A stretch of DNA of 64,000 nt, taken from NCBI RefSeq assembly GCF_019793435.1, contig NZ_JAILYH010000019.1, positions 1 through 64,000 of the forward strand, written 5' to 3'. Shown here one piece after another: positions 26,342-36,370 of the stretch. The notes beneath the pieces were generated by a model, which was not told where the DNA came from, made no database searches, and saw only the letters and a list, made by a program, of their open reading frames with translations. The translations under genes were made by a program, and so were the position numbers. Each line of letters opens with the position of its first letter. Position 1 is the first letter of the stretch. This DNA is from Rhizobium redzepovicii. Its GTDB lineage: Bacteria; Pseudomonadota; Alphaproteobacteria; Rhizobiales; Rhizobiaceae.

Positions 26342-27013
26342 CTATTTCTTCGACGTTAGATTGGCTCTCGCGTATTGCCCACGCAGTGGCTCCCGCACCG
26401 CCGATACGTTGAGATCCTTTCTTATGATTGCGCATAGTTCGATGGCCCGCACGTTTTCTGGATTAAGCAATGTGTGTATCTCGGCTCTGGTTACTCCCAG
26501 GTCTTCGGTAACCACCTCAAACATATCTCCGATCTCCATTCTCGGAATCGGCGCGCGAGACTTTCCGTCCTCATAAGCGACACGCTGAGCCTCCTGATAC
26601 TGCCGATAGGCCTCATTGACGCTGGCAATCGACAGAGATTCGGATGAGATGTCATTGTGAACGAACTCAATGCATCCTCGCGGATAGTGATCGCCCAGAG
26701 CATCAATGACATCGCCTGCCTTCTTGAGTACCTCGATCGCAGGACCGTCGCTCGCAGCCAAGAATGCCGCCTGGCTGTATTTTCGCATCATGTCGTACGC
26801 GGCTTTTGACGCGACCTCCTCATGTCCTGCTTGGACCGTGGCGGATACCTCCTTCGCTTCATCGATATGATCTGCGAAAATCGCGTGCATCAAGGGGTTG
26901 GTGCGTGCAAGCTCATGCATTAACTCCTCGATTGATCCCGGCGCTGCATCTTGTGCAGTCGCTCCTGATGCGAGAAGCCCAATCCCCGCGCACAGCGATA
27001 AAAATTTTTTCAT
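26342..27013 (-). CDS. Secreted protein of unknown function
   Basis: About 223 residues from the ATG at 27013 (MKKFLSLCAGIGLLASGATA, a signal peptide cut before QDAAPG). The mature part is acidic and helical (IEELMHELARTNPLMHAIFADH, then AGHEEVASKAAYDMMRKYSQAAF) with a CIEFVHND segment near the middle. No known family recognised. A periplasmic location is likely. It has no operon partner; the next leftward gene is 280 bases away. Confidence 0.65.
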   Translation of the reverse strand: MKKFLSLCAGIGLLASGATAQDAAPGSIEELMHELARTNPLMHAIFADHIDEAKEVSATVQAGHEEVASKAAYDMMRKYSQAAFLAASDGPAIEVLKKAGDVIDALGDHYPRGCIEFVHNDISSESLSIASVNEAYRQYQEAQRVAYEDGKSRAPIPRMEIGDMFEVVTEDLGVTRAEIHTLLNPENVRAIELCAIIRKDLNVSAVREPLRGQYARANLTSKK

Positions 27014-27140
27014 GCAAACCCGCCCCACTTCGCACGTTCCTTAGAAGACCTACCAGTCCGTTGCGACGCCGCCAACGTCAATGTGCGCCTGAGCTTTTTG
27101 CGCAGCTGCTGGGCTGTCGATCAGGAAACCGCGGCAGCAG

Positions 27141-27560
27141 CTACATGGGAAGCGCGCGCAACCTCGTGCCTTTGTTGATCGGCACCTCATGCATTGAGGG
27201 TGGCGCAAGCAAACGAGTGATCTGCAACATTTCAGGCCATCGCCAGACGAGTATCGAAGCGACCTGGTTGAGCGGCGTTTTCTGATAGGCGGGCGCCAAT
27301 ATGAAACCGTGCAGCCCGGCTGACCTCAACGCCGCCCGTTCGGCCGGGTTCTTGAGGACGCGCCCGTCGCCTGAAACGAACATCCATTCGTCGTTGGAAC
27401 GGCGCAAGAAATCAATCCACTCCACATCTTTCGAATGGCGGCCATTCGGGAGGCCCGACACATCGCGGATGTGGATTGCGCTGTGGCCGTCGTGATGAAT
27501 GAACCCGTGCAGGGTGCTGGCAAAAATCGGAGACGTGCAGTTGTCGAAGAAGACGTTCAC
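27141..27560 (-). CDS. PIN-like toxin, VapC45-like
   Basis: A 139-residue protein starting at a GTG that overlaps the stop of the preceding antitoxin gene (GTGA). The N-terminus VNVFFDNCTSPIFA is the first strand and acidic residue of a PIN-like nuclease fold. The middle SGDGRVLKNPAERAAL and the later hydrophobic strands fit the PIN-like group. In size, order and pairing with a DUF433-type partner it resembles Mycobacterium tuberculosis VapC45 (Rv2019). It would act as an RNase restrained by the partner. The target is unknown and activity is untested. Confidence 0.75.
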   Translation of the reverse strand: MNVFFDNCTSPIFASTLHGFIHHDGHSAIHIRDVSGLPNGRHSKDVEWIDFLRRSNDEWMFVSGDGRVLKNPAERAALRSAGLHGFILAPAYQKTPLNQVASILVWRWPEMLQITRLLAPPSMHEVPINKGTRLRALPM

Positions 27561-28273
27561 GCCGCTAGCCGCTGCTCCATCATGGCTTCGAATTCCACCG
27601 CATGCCGAACGGAAGCTTCGCTCACGTCGTATGCCTTCGCTGCACCACGGATGCCACCCTCTTGCTCCGCAGCCGCTGCGAGAACAGCAGTCGGCACACT
27701 TGAGGCGGCGTCGATCGGCTGCCCGAATGAGCGCGCCGGGTCCACGATGACATTGAGCCGCCGTCCGCCCGGCCACCAGGTGAGCGGGTTTCCATCGGCA
27801 CCGAAATCGACCGTTTTCAGGATCGGATCAAGAATGCCATTGAATACGAACTGGCGTCGAAAGAGGTTCAGCAAATGTTCCCGCTGTTCGCCGTCCTCAT
27901 CCTTCTCGACGATCTGAAGGAAGATTTCACGGCCATCCGTGCGAAAGCGGTTTGTCGATAGCGGCCAAGCCTGTCCGATCACTTCTTTGGCCGTCTCGAT
28001 CGCCGCCCGCACCTTGATTGCCGAGACGCCGGCTTCGATGAAAGCGCCGGCAACGCGAGCCTCCATAAGATCGCGAAACCCGAGGAAAATACGCTCGTCT
28101 CCGAGCGAGATTTCCGGTGTCCATAAGGGCGGATAGAACTTGTTTCCAATTCGGTGGCCGCGCAGCCATCGCGATAGCTTGCCGGGCGAGATACGCAAGA
28201 GCCTGCCCGCTTCCGCAGGGGTATAAAGGCCGACGCCGATTAAGTTATCCGTTTCCATGGCGCTATAGTCCAT
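27557..28273 (-). CDS. DUF433 antitoxin, VapB45-like
   Basis: A 238-residue protein, long for an antitoxin. Residues about 15-60 look like a MerR/HTH-type DNA-binding head (GLYTPAEAGRLLRISPGKLSRWLRGH). The C-terminal part (about 165-235) is the DUF433 domain with PARSFGQPIDAASSVPTAVLA and GGIRGAAKAYDVSEASVRHAVEFE. In M. tuberculosis Rv2018 (VapB45) has the same size and is paired with a PIN-like toxin as here. It likely binds and neutralises the toxin and represses the pair. An ATG at 28258 is an alternative start. Confidence 0.78.
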   Translation of the reverse strand: MDYSAMETDNLIGVGLYTPAEAGRLLRISPGKLSRWLRGHRIGNKFYPPLWTPEISLGDERIFLGFRDLMEARVAGAFIEAGVSAIKVRAAIETAKEVIGQAWPLSTNRFRTDGREIFLQIVEKDEDGEQREHLLNLFRRQFVFNGILDPILKTVDFGADGNPLTWWPGGRRLNVIVDPARSFGQPIDAASSVPTAVLAAAAEQEGGIRGAAKAYDVSEASVRHAVEFEAMMEQRLAA

Positions 28274-28452
28274 TCAGTTGATTCCGTGTCAACGCCTCCA
28301 GGGAACATGTTCGTTTATTTGGTTGTTGCGTTTCATCGTTGCCGGGTTTCGTCGCCGAAGCAAACGGCCTAACGGGAAGGGCAAACAATAGGGATAGAAG
28401 CCCAGTTTCTCGGTATATCCCTAACCCAGCTTCATTTCCCATCCGCACAAGA

Positions 28453-30654
28453 TCAATCCCGGCTCCTGGCCTCCGCCTCCCGAAGGCGATCGAGCGCCTC
28501 CGAGGCCTTGGCATTTTTGGCGGCGAGGCCGGTCAACCGGTCCAATAGTGCGTCCGTGTCCAGGATGTCGGCGTAATGTTCGCGCTGGAAGATCCAGACG
28601 ACCTTCGACCCGTCGCTGTCCGTTCGATAGGAGCGGGAGGGAAGCGAGTTCGCGAGATCGGCAACATGCTCTCCGTGCTCTATAACGGCGTCCGTCCATG
28701 CCCTTACCGTGGCGTTGTCCGTCATCCTCTTCCACGCCCAGATAAGCCTTCCTGGCTTCGGCATCGTCCAGATTAGATCACTGTCGCAGGCTGCGGCGAC
28801 CTGGGCGCGAATGGCCAGAGCCGCCGCTTCGATGTTCTCTGCGGAAAACAGCCGTTCCGTTTCATGCGCCGGCTCGTTTCCGAACAGGCCGTGCCGTCGC
28901 CCGTCGGCTTCGACGACGGTCGTCCGAGTCTGAAGGCCGCTTTCGTACTCCACCAGTATTCCCAGAATCTCGGTGCGCACTTCCGCATCGAGTTTTTCGA
29001 GCCCAAGCGTGATGATATTGGAAAGGCGCTCGTCGTTGTGGGTGACCACCATGTCCCACACCTCGTCCTCGCGGCGAATAAGATGGTCCGCGTTGTCTAA
29101 TAGAGCTCGAACGAACGCCGGTGTCAGCAGCGGCCGTGCGTATACCACTTCAATGAACTGGCCTAGCATGGTCGCAATGCGAGAAGGCGGGCCCGACGTG
29201 TCGGATTCCAACCGTCGGATAGCCGCGTCGAGCGTTTTGGACGGGTTCGGCGCTGTCAAAAGGCCGTCGATTTCGGACCGGGTCATCATCCGCGGATCAC
29301 GACCGAAAACAAAGTAGTTGCGGTGATATTCCTTGGTGCTGATCCTGCGCTGCTCCTTTTGAAGCAGATACACGGTGCTGTCCCCGCTGAAGGTCTTCCA
29401 CGCCTTGGACAATCTTGGAAAGAGGATCGTCATCGCTACTTTCGCCGCCTCCGGGTTTTCCGCCATCGCGGGCTCCAGCCGCTTGCCGAGGTCGTCGTCG
29501 TCCTCGTCGTTATAGTCCGCGTAGGTGATCGTCTCGATCTCGTTGCGGATGAGGTCGTAGACCTTGGGGTCGAAGAGCTGCAGGGTCGTGATCCCAATGA
29601 GATCTGTCAGGTCAACATCGCCTTGCACGTTCGGCCAGATAACTTGAATCGAGTTGACCAGCCGGGTGACGTCCCGAGGAGTCTCTAGATAAGGATCGAT
29701 CACGCCCGTCATCATCCGACGCCAACGGTTCTCGTCCGCAGGACTTGCATCGCCGATGATGGCGTTGAGCCGTTCGTAGAGCAGCTGGTGTAGCTCCGAC
29801 CGCCAGGGTGGGGGAAGCTTCAACGACACCTGGACAATTTTCTCAAGAAAATCGGGTTCGATCTTCTCAGCCGTCTGATGCAGCGCCTTATGAACAATGG
29901 CGTCATCGAACGACAGAACATAGAGCACGTTCGGCAGATCGCCGAGCGATTTCACAAGCGAAAACACTGCGCGCATCTCGCTCGGCATCAATCGGTCGAG
30001 GTCGTCGATGACCACGATCACTCGTTGTTCGGATGTCCTGAGCGCCCCGGCCAGCTTCTTCTTCGCCAGTTCAAGGGAAGCGTCCTTACTAAACGCCTTC
30101 TGACCTATTTCTCCGAGCGCCCGGCCGATCGCTCCAGCCGCCGCCGCGATACCCCAGAGAGACGCTCCTGCGGCGAGAGCACTGCCTGTCGCGACGGTTC
30201 CGCCGAACGACGGCAAGTAGCCCGCTATCCGGTTCATCTGTCGGCTCCACCAGCTCTCGGATTCGAGTTGGAGCTGGGAAGAAAGCTCGCTGAAAAACGC
30301 GCGCACGAGATTTTCCTGGCCGCTGAAGCTCCAAGGGTTGAATTTGACGATATGGGTCTGGCGTCGCTTCGCCAGCTTGATCCAGCGTGCCTGGAGATCG
30401 GCGTCGGAAAGCCCCTCCATCTCCTCCCGTCCTTCGCCGATGGCGGCCAGAACCCGCAGCATTACCGTTCGCATCGCGAGCGCGATGGCGCTGCTCTTGC
30501 CTGCTCCCCAAGGCCCTTCGACGGAAACGACCAGTCCATCCCGAGGGCTCATCTGCAGGAGTGACGTCGCGAGAGCGTCGGCGAACGAAGAGAGTCCGAA
30601 CGCATCATCTTCGGGCCGGGATATCGGTCTGTCGCCAAAGAGCCGGCCGATCAT
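28453..30654 (-). CDS. KAP-family P-loop NTPase
   Basis: About 733 residues from the ATG at 30654; an earlier in-frame GTG at 30708 abuts its ribosome-site-like GGAGG. Near the N-terminus come VVSVEGPWGAGKSSA (Walker A) and HIVKFNPWSFSGQENL, a KAP hallmark. Two membrane-like helices follow (YLPSFGGTVATGSALAAGASLWGIAAAAG), typical of KAP insertions. Walker B RVIVVIDDLDRLM and a sensor SFDD come next. The remaining 450 residues are a helical C-terminal region. KAP NTPases are membrane-linked STAND-like ATPases; F-plasmid PifA, which excludes phage T7, is one. The position beside a CHAT gene and a tRNA suggests defence. Confidence 0.87.
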   Translation of the reverse strand: MIGRLFGDRPISRPEDDAFGLSSFADALATSLLQMSPRDGLVVSVEGPWGAGKSSAIALAMRTVMLRVLAAIGEGREEMEGLSDADLQARWIKLAKRRQTHIVKFNPWSFSGQENLVRAFFSELSSQLQLESESWWSRQMNRIAGYLPSFGGTVATGSALAAGASLWGIAAAAGAIGRALGEIGQKAFSKDASLELAKKKLAGALRTSEQRVIVVIDDLDRLMPSEMRAVFSLVKSLGDLPNVLYVLSFDDAIVHKALHQTAEKIEPDFLEKIVQVSLKLPPPWRSELHQLLYERLNAIIGDASPADENRWRRMMTGVIDPYLETPRDVTRLVNSIQVIWPNVQGDVDLTDLIGITTLQLFDPKVYDLIRNEIETITYADYNDEDDDDLGKRLEPAMAENPEAAKVAMTILFPRLSKAWKTFSGDSTVYLLQKEQRRISTKEYHRNYFVFGRDPRMMTRSEIDGLLTAPNPSKTLDAAIRRLESDTSGPPSRIATMLGQFIEVVYARPLLTPAFVRALLDNADHLIRREDEVWDMVVTHNDERLSNIITLGLEKLDAEVRTEILGILVEYESGLQTRTTVVEADGRRHGLFGNEPAHETERLFSAENIEAAALAIRAQVAAACDSDLIWTMPKPGRLIWAWKRMTDNATVRAWTDAVIEHGEHVADLANSLPSRSYRTDSDGSKVVWIFQREHYADILDTDALLDRLTGLAAKNAKASEALDRLREAEARSRD

Positions 30655-30886
30655 CGTTCCGGCTGCCCAGCCGAGATGGACTTGCGAATATAGAACCCCA
30701 ACCTGCACCCTCCGGACGGGAACTTCTCCCGTGTAAAAGGCTTACAGTTGTGCGTGGCTCAATACAACGCCGCCGTTTATGCGCAAGGCGTGTCATTGTA
30801 TGGCTGCGCTAACAACGGCACCGCGTTTTAATATTGCAACTGTATGTTTGATATGTTGACCTGGAGCAGGAAAGCTGGCCTCCTTC

Positions 30887-32572
30887 CTATCCAAACATTA
30901 CATACTTTTCTGCCTCACCGTTGGCACAGTTGATATGTACATCGTTTTTCGCAAGGCGGAAGGCTCTATTGTAGGATTCTCCATGTGCAAGAGCTCGATA
31001 AAACGCTCGAGTGAATGCGATGGCGGCATCGTCGGCAATTGAGTCGTTGCAACCTATTACCGCCTTCAAGTGGGGAGCCGCAAGGCGAGCGACGGCCTCA
31101 GAATAGCAAGCGTTCAACAGAAGGCATTCTATGCTTGTGTTTAGCTCAACCAAGCCTGCGATGGCCTCTGCTGAAACCTCGGCGGACTTGCCGGTGCTGT
31201 CTTCGAACAGGAGGAGTCCGTGGTCGCCGTGGCCACTGAAATGGAGGATTTGCGGCTTCACGTTCATGACCTCCATCTGTAGCTGGTTTGTCCTGACCGC
31301 CCAACGGTGCTCGACTTCCACGTTCCTTTTCGGCTCTTGGACAAGCCGTAGCTGTTCCCGCAAATCGCGAGCCTCCTCGTCAAGGCGTAGACCTTGCTGG
31401 TCTGTTGGTGCAGCAGCGAGCATAAGAGCTTTCATTGACTTCTTTTCCTTCTTGATGGAGACACCCCTGAACATCGTCTCCAAATCGTCACCGATCTGAA
31501 ACAGATCGAGCGTCCCGTTGCCCGAACTGTTGCCTCTCAACATTCCGTAAAGATTGGTCTGTTCTGCGCCGAGTAGCAGCCGATCTTTTAAGTCGGGCTC
31601 CGCCTCCGCGATGGTCAAGGCCTTGTCCGAATATGGGGGGCAATCGTCGGAGAACCGGGCTAGGTGTTCGGCGAGCAGGCCTTTTACTTCGCGGTCGCCC
31701 TCGACGTCGAACCAGCCAATAGTCACCTCTTCCAGCCCGTCGTAGTACCTATTCAGCAGGCCCTTGGCGAGTCCCCGGCGAGCTTCCGGACTCGAGACGA
31801 AGGATCCGCGATAAATTACGTCGTGACATTCTTTACGATCTTCGATCTGTTCAGCGGCCAATTGAAGAAGCTTGGCTTGTACATTCGAGGGTTGGCGCTC
31901 AAGGTCGGAAAAGGGGATTCCGAGATCGCCGATACTCAATCGCCGGTTCTCGATCACGCACCACACGCTATACTGTCGGACAATGTCGTCGGAGTGCTGG
32001 CCGAGTTCCTTTACGATTTGCCCGTTTGCGTGGCGCGGATCGAACAGATTTTCCACGTCGCGATTGAGGCCGACCGTGATCAGGGCGAGCTTCAATACCT
32101 GAGGGTCGGCCGTGTTGATATTGATCTTCATCCTCGAAAGATCAAGCTTTTGTGGATCCGTGTTCTGCATAGCCGCGAGTACGCGGAGCATTGGATCGAC
32201 CGTCTTCAACGCCTCTATATCTTCAAGTCTGCCGTTGTACATCTTCGAAAGTGCCGCGACTGCTGAGGCCACAATCTCGGGATTGCCTTCGTTGGCCTGC
32301 ATCGCGAGTTCGACATAGCGGGTGCATCCCGCGCGAGTTCCAAACTGGGCGAGGGCGTTTAGGCACCATCGAACAACCTTTTCGTCTGCATGCGCAAGCA
32401 CCATCCCATTGATAAGCTGCTCGAAGGCGTTTCGGCTATCGGCCTTGAGATGGAAGCCTTGTCGGTACAGACGAGAGATATCCTGTAGTGCCGTCTTCTT
32501 CCTCCGGGCATCTCCATTTTCAATCTCATACTTCAGGAATGCCGTGTGTCCGGCCGAGATCACTGGTGACAC
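30887..32572 (-). CDS. HEAT-repeat CHAT (caspase-like) protein
   Basis: A 561-residue protein. A GTG at 32572 shares its first base with the stop of the upstream gene (TAGTG), so translation is coupled; another GTG lies three codons on. Residues about 1-300 are paired helices resembling HEAT/ARM repeats (RWCLNALAQFG, IVASAVAALSKMY, IVRQYSVWCVIENR). Residues about 375-561 form a CHAT domain: KALMLAAAPTD, LRLDEEARDLREQL, the catalytic His in ILHFSGHGDHG, the catalytic Cys in CLLLNACYSE, and ALAHGESYNRAF. CHAT proteases cut partner proteins and can drive abortive infection. The substrate is unknown. Confidence 0.87.
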   Translation of the reverse strand: MSPVISAGHTAFLKYEIENGDARRKKTALQDISRLYRQGFHLKADSRNAFEQLINGMVLAHADEKVVRWCLNALAQFGTRAGCTRYVELAMQANEGNPEIVASAVAALSKMYNGRLEDIEALKTVDPMLRVLAAMQNTDPQKLDLSRMKININTADPQVLKLALITVGLNRDVENLFDPRHANGQIVKELGQHSDDIVRQYSVWCVIENRRLSIGDLGIPFSDLERQPSNVQAKLLQLAAEQIEDRKECHDVIYRGSFVSSPEARRGLAKGLLNRYYDGLEEVTIGWFDVEGDREVKGLLAEHLARFSDDCPPYSDKALTIAEAEPDLKDRLLLGAEQTNLYGMLRGNSSGNGTLDLFQIGDDLETMFRGVSIKKEKKSMKALMLAAAPTDQQGLRLDEEARDLREQLRLVQEPKRNVEVEHRWAVRTNQLQMEVMNVKPQILHFSGHGDHGLLLFEDSTGKSAEVSAEAIAGLVELNTSIECLLLNACYSEAVARLAAPHLKAVIGCNDSIADDAAIAFTRAFYRALAHGESYNRAFRLAKNDVHINCANGEAEKYVMFG

Positions 32573-33492
32573 TAGGGATGGGCACCAACTTCTTTGATGG
32601 CGTCGAGCACGGCCAGCGTCCAAGGCTCGAAATCATCCATATTGTTAGGCTTGGCGCCAAGGTTCATCCAGCAGGGATCGTTGATGGAAAGACGGCGCGT
32701 GGTGGGTTCAAACCAGTCGGGGCAGTTCCAGTCCATCACCAGGATGAGAACGCTGTTGTCTGCGCCGCGCTCGGCTTTCATCGCCAGCAGCGGCTCGGGT
32801 CTCGCGATGCCTTCTCCGTGAACAGCGACTGCAGAAATGTCTAGGTCTGTCAGAATGGCTTCCAAGGCGTTTTCACTGGCGCCATAGTCCCCATCTGAGA
32901 ACAACGTGTAGTCGAAAAAGCTGACGACCCCAGGGAAACCGATCGTGCGCTTGTTGGCGAAGGTGTTGTGGTCGTCACGATAGCGACCAAGTCGGTACGA
33001 CAGAACATCGCGGCCCCGGCGGACGATAGAAAAAGTCCACACTAGAAGCTTTCCGCGTTGATCCTCCGGATAGGCATAGTGAAGGGCTTTTGCTGCCTCG
33101 GCCTTTCTCAAGAAATGCTTCCAGTCCGCGAAGAGTCGAGGTTCGCATGCCTCGACGAAATTCTCGTCTACAACCAACGCCGGTTCGGGTTGAAGATCTC
33201 TGGTGCGGCGGCGGGCAGCAAAGCGCTCCTTGTATTTATCAGGTATATCGGGATCTGCGATCAGTTCCGTCAGGAAAAAGACACCCGGCTCAGTTCGAAA
33301 AAACGCCGACGTGGAGCGATGGATGAGTATGTCTGTGCTCAGTCGGGCTTGAAGAGTCTTTTCCTGCGTCTTGCCGTACAAATGTTTAGGAACCAGACGC
33401 GCCTTGTACGCAGCCTCCAAGATGCCCTTCGCTGTCATAGGGCGACGGGAGACATTTAGAACTCTGTGAGCGATCTCGAGATAGCTGTCCAT
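32572..33492 (-). CDS. HARE-HTH domain protein
   Basis: A 306-residue protein with an N-terminal HARE-HTH winged helix (about residues 1-72: YLEIAHRVLNVSRRPMTAKGI, then LQARLSTDILIHRSTSAFFRTEPGVFFLTEL). The family binds nucleic acid or chromatin and in bacteria is often attached to restriction or other effector domains. Residues about 120-300 form a separate alpha/beta domain (KLLVWTFSIVRRGRDVLSYRLGRY and VVSFFDYTLFSDGDYG) that I do not recognise. It is coupled to the CHAT gene, so it is probably its sensor or regulatory partner. Confidence 0.83.
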   Translation of the reverse strand: MDSYLEIAHRVLNVSRRPMTAKGILEAAYKARLVPKHLYGKTQEKTLQARLSTDILIHRSTSAFFRTEPGVFFLTELIADPDIPDKYKERFAARRRTRDLQPEPALVVDENFVEACEPRLFADWKHFLRKAEAAKALHYAYPEDQRGKLLVWTFSIVRRGRDVLSYRLGRYRDDHNTFANKRTIGFPGVVSFFDYTLFSDGDYGASENALEAILTDLDISAVAVHGEGIARPEPLLAMKAERGADNSVLILVMDWNCPDWFEPTTRRLSINDPCWMNLGAKPNNMDDFEPWTLAVLDAIKEVGAHP

Positions 33493-33721
33493 TCTCGCCG
33501 GAAAACCTCTGGTAGCATTTTCTTATACAATGGATGCAAGCACAACAAGATCCAGCGTCAAAGAGCACCCTCAATTATTCAACGCCCGCAGGCTGCTGAA
33601 CCGAAGTTCTTCGCTCGCCAGACCTAACCGCGCTGCCCGATTTTCTCTCAATATAATCGTTGGAACGCACATTGTAAGGCCGTCCACTGGTGGACGACCT
33701 ATTCGATTGGTTGAGGGGAAA

Positions 33722-33795
33722 CGCACCCGACAGGATTCGAACCTGTGACCTTTGGAATCGGAATCCAACACTCTATCCAGCTGAGCTACGGGTGC
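33722..33795 (-). tRNA. tRNA-Arg (anticodon CCG)
   Basis: Read leftwards the sequence folds as a full cloverleaf: acceptor stem GCACCCG/CGGGTGC, D arm GCTC...GAGT, anticodon stem TTGGA/TCCAA around loop TTCCGAT (anticodon CCG), and T arm ACAGG-TTCGAAT-CCTGT. The CCA end is not encoded. It lies at the edge of the CHAT/KAP block, with its 3' end facing it, a common integration position. Confidence 0.95.
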
Positions 33796-33935
33796 ATGCC
33801 TGAGGCGGTTTGAATCGCCTGTCCGATGGGTGGTTCTTAGCCTAGCTTGCGGCCGGCTTCAATCGCGAATTTCTCAGAAATACCGATGCTTGCGGTTTAC
33901 GGGGTGTTTTTGTTCGTCAGCCTTGGGGTCGAACG

Positions 33936-33966
33936 AAAAACTCCGCCGGCCTTGCGGGCGGCGGAG
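33936..33966 (-). terminator. Rho-independent terminator after the xylose-type operon
   Basis: On the minus strand CTCCGCCG pairs with CGGCGGAG and is followed by TTTTTCG. It lies about 35 bases after the stop of the ATPase gene, the last gene of that leftward operon. Confidence 0.75.
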
Positions 33967-33999
33967 CGGGTTGTCTGGGGCAGGGCGCTTTAGCGGCGC

Positions 34000-34782
<783 letters not shown>

Positions 34783-34796
34783 GTCTAGGGCTCCTC

Positions 34797-36110
34797 TCAC
34801 TTGGCACGGGCGCGATAGACGGTGTCGAGCCAGACCGCCACGACGAGGACAGTGCCGACGACGACGCTCTGCAGCGGGGTGTCGACATGGGCGAGAACCA
34901 TGCCCGATTGCAGCGATTGCATGACGAGCGCGCCGAGCATGGCGCCGGCAATCGTGCCGGTGCCGCCCGCCAACGACGTCCCGCCGATGACGGCGGCGGC
35001 GATGGTGTAGAGCTCGTCGAGCGTGCCCTGCGAGTTCGTCGCGGCGTTGAGGCGGGCGGTGGAAATCGCCGCCGCAATGGCCGCAAGAACGCCCATCAGC
35101 GCGAAGATGCGCACCGTCACCCAGCGGGTCTTGATGCCGGCGAGTTCGGCTGCCTCGGGGTTGCCGCCGATTGCGAAGACGTAGCGGCCGAAGCGCAGGC
35201 GGGTGGCGATGAAGGTCATGATGATGCCGACGACGATGGCGATCAGCACCGGCACGGCGATGCCGTAGGGAATGTCCAGGCCGGTTTCGGGCCAGGGGAT
35301 GTTGTTGGTCTCGGCATATTTCTTGGCGATGTTGATCGGCCAGTAATAGCTGTTGGCGATCGAGACGGCGCCGAGGATCAGCACGCAGCTGAGGACGGCG
35401 AGGAAATATTCCGCCCAGATCGGCCGGCGCGGAAAGCCGAAGCGGCGGCGCTGCCGGCGCGAGCCGATAATGCTGGCGATGACGAAGAGGCAGGCGGCGA
35501 TGCCGACGATCCAGCTCCAGGTGGCGCCGATCGAGCCCTCAGCGCCGCCGCCCATGATGCGGAAGGTCTGGTCCATGGGGGCGACCGTCTGGCCGCTGGT
35601 GACGAGCCAGGTCGCGCCGCGCCAGACCAGCAGGCCGCCGAGGGTGACGATGAAGGAGGGTACGTTCAGGAAGGCAATGATCATGCCCTGGAAGGCGCCG
35701 ATCAGGAAGCCCGCCGCAATGCCGACCAGCAGCGTGATCGCCCAGGTGAAGGGGCTGTCGAAGCCGATATACTCAGGCAGGATTTTCGCCTGGGTCACGC
35801 CCATGATCATGCCGCAGAGGCCGAGCACGGATCCGACGGAAAGGTCGATGTTGCGGGTGACGATGATCAGCACCATGCCCGTCGTCATGATCGCGATATC
35901 GGTCGTCTGAACCGAGAGGTTCCAGAGATTGCGCGGGGTCAGAAACAGGCCGCCGGTGATGATGTGGAAACCGATCCAGATGATGATGAGCGCGCCGATC
36001 ATGCCGAGCAGGCGTGTGTCGATCTCGGTCGCGCGGAAGAAGCGGGTCACCGGATTGGCTTCCGCCGTTCGCGGCCCGCTTGATGCTGTTGATTTTACCA
36101 TTTCGGCCAT
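34797..36110 (-). CDS. xylH: Sugar ABC transporter permease, xylose type
   Basis: A 437-residue inner-membrane protein of the BPD_transp_2 family, longer than ribose permeases (about 330), as is typical for XylH. Ten or so membrane segments are visible. Motifs: TGMVLIIVTRNIDLSVGSVLG, FIVTLGGLLVWRGATWL, the coupling loop FAIGGNPEAAELAGI, and AAVIGGTSLAGGTGT. An extra cytoplasmic insert (RRQRRRFGFPRRPI) sits in the middle. It forms the channel for the sugar carried by the protein encoded upstream. About 260 bases with a strong hairpin separate it from that gene. Confidence 0.9.
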   Translation of the reverse strand: MAEMVKSTASSGPRTAEANPVTRFFRATEIDTRLLGMIGALIIIWIGFHIITGGLFLTPRNLWNLSVQTTDIAIMTTGMVLIIVTRNIDLSVGSVLGLCGMIMGVTQAKILPEYIGFDSPFTWAITLLVGIAAGFLIGAFQGMIIAFLNVPSFIVTLGGLLVWRGATWLVTSGQTVAPMDQTFRIMGGGAEGSIGATWSWIVGIAACLFVIASIIGSRRQRRRFGFPRRPIWAEYFLAVLSCVLILGAVSIANSYYWPINIAKKYAETNNIPWPETGLDIPYGIAVPVLIAIVVGIIMTFIATRLRFGRYVFAIGGNPEAAELAGIKTRWVTVRIFALMGVLAAIAAAISTARLNAATNSQGTLDELYTIAAAVIGGTSLAGGTGTIAGAMLGALVMQSLQSGMVLAHVDTPLQSVVVGTVLVVAVWLDTVYRARAK

Positions 36111-36315
36111 GGGTTTGCCGTTCCCCCATTATGTTTGGACGGCTGCGCCGGCGTGCCCGAAACTGTGGGCGGCGTCATTCGTCTGTTCTTCAACTGACCA
36201 TCACGATGCTTCCGGAAACCGTGGCGTGGCGTCGCGACACCCTTCCGGCAGGGAATGCAGGTCCGCGATGGTGCGGCGAGGCGGAGAAACTCATCCTTGG
36301 AGGTCTCATCCGCAT

Positions 36316-36350
36316 CCGGCGCCGCAACGGTCTTTCCGCTGCGGCGCCGG
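36316..36350. terminator. Strong hairpin between binding-protein and permease genes
   Basis: CCGGCGCCGCAACGG and CCGCTGCGGCGCCGG pair with one mismatch around a TCTTT loop. No T-run follows. Such hairpins after the binding-protein gene usually stop part of the transcription or protect the upstream mRNA, raising binding protein over permease. Confidence 0.55.
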
Positions 36351-36370
36351 CAATTACGTTCGAAGCTTGC

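Noticed and set aside
33493..33800. Possible integration site with integrase at the tRNA-Arg
   Set aside because: No integrase gene and no clear repeat of the tRNA 3' end were found in the window, so a mobile island is only suspected from the gene content.
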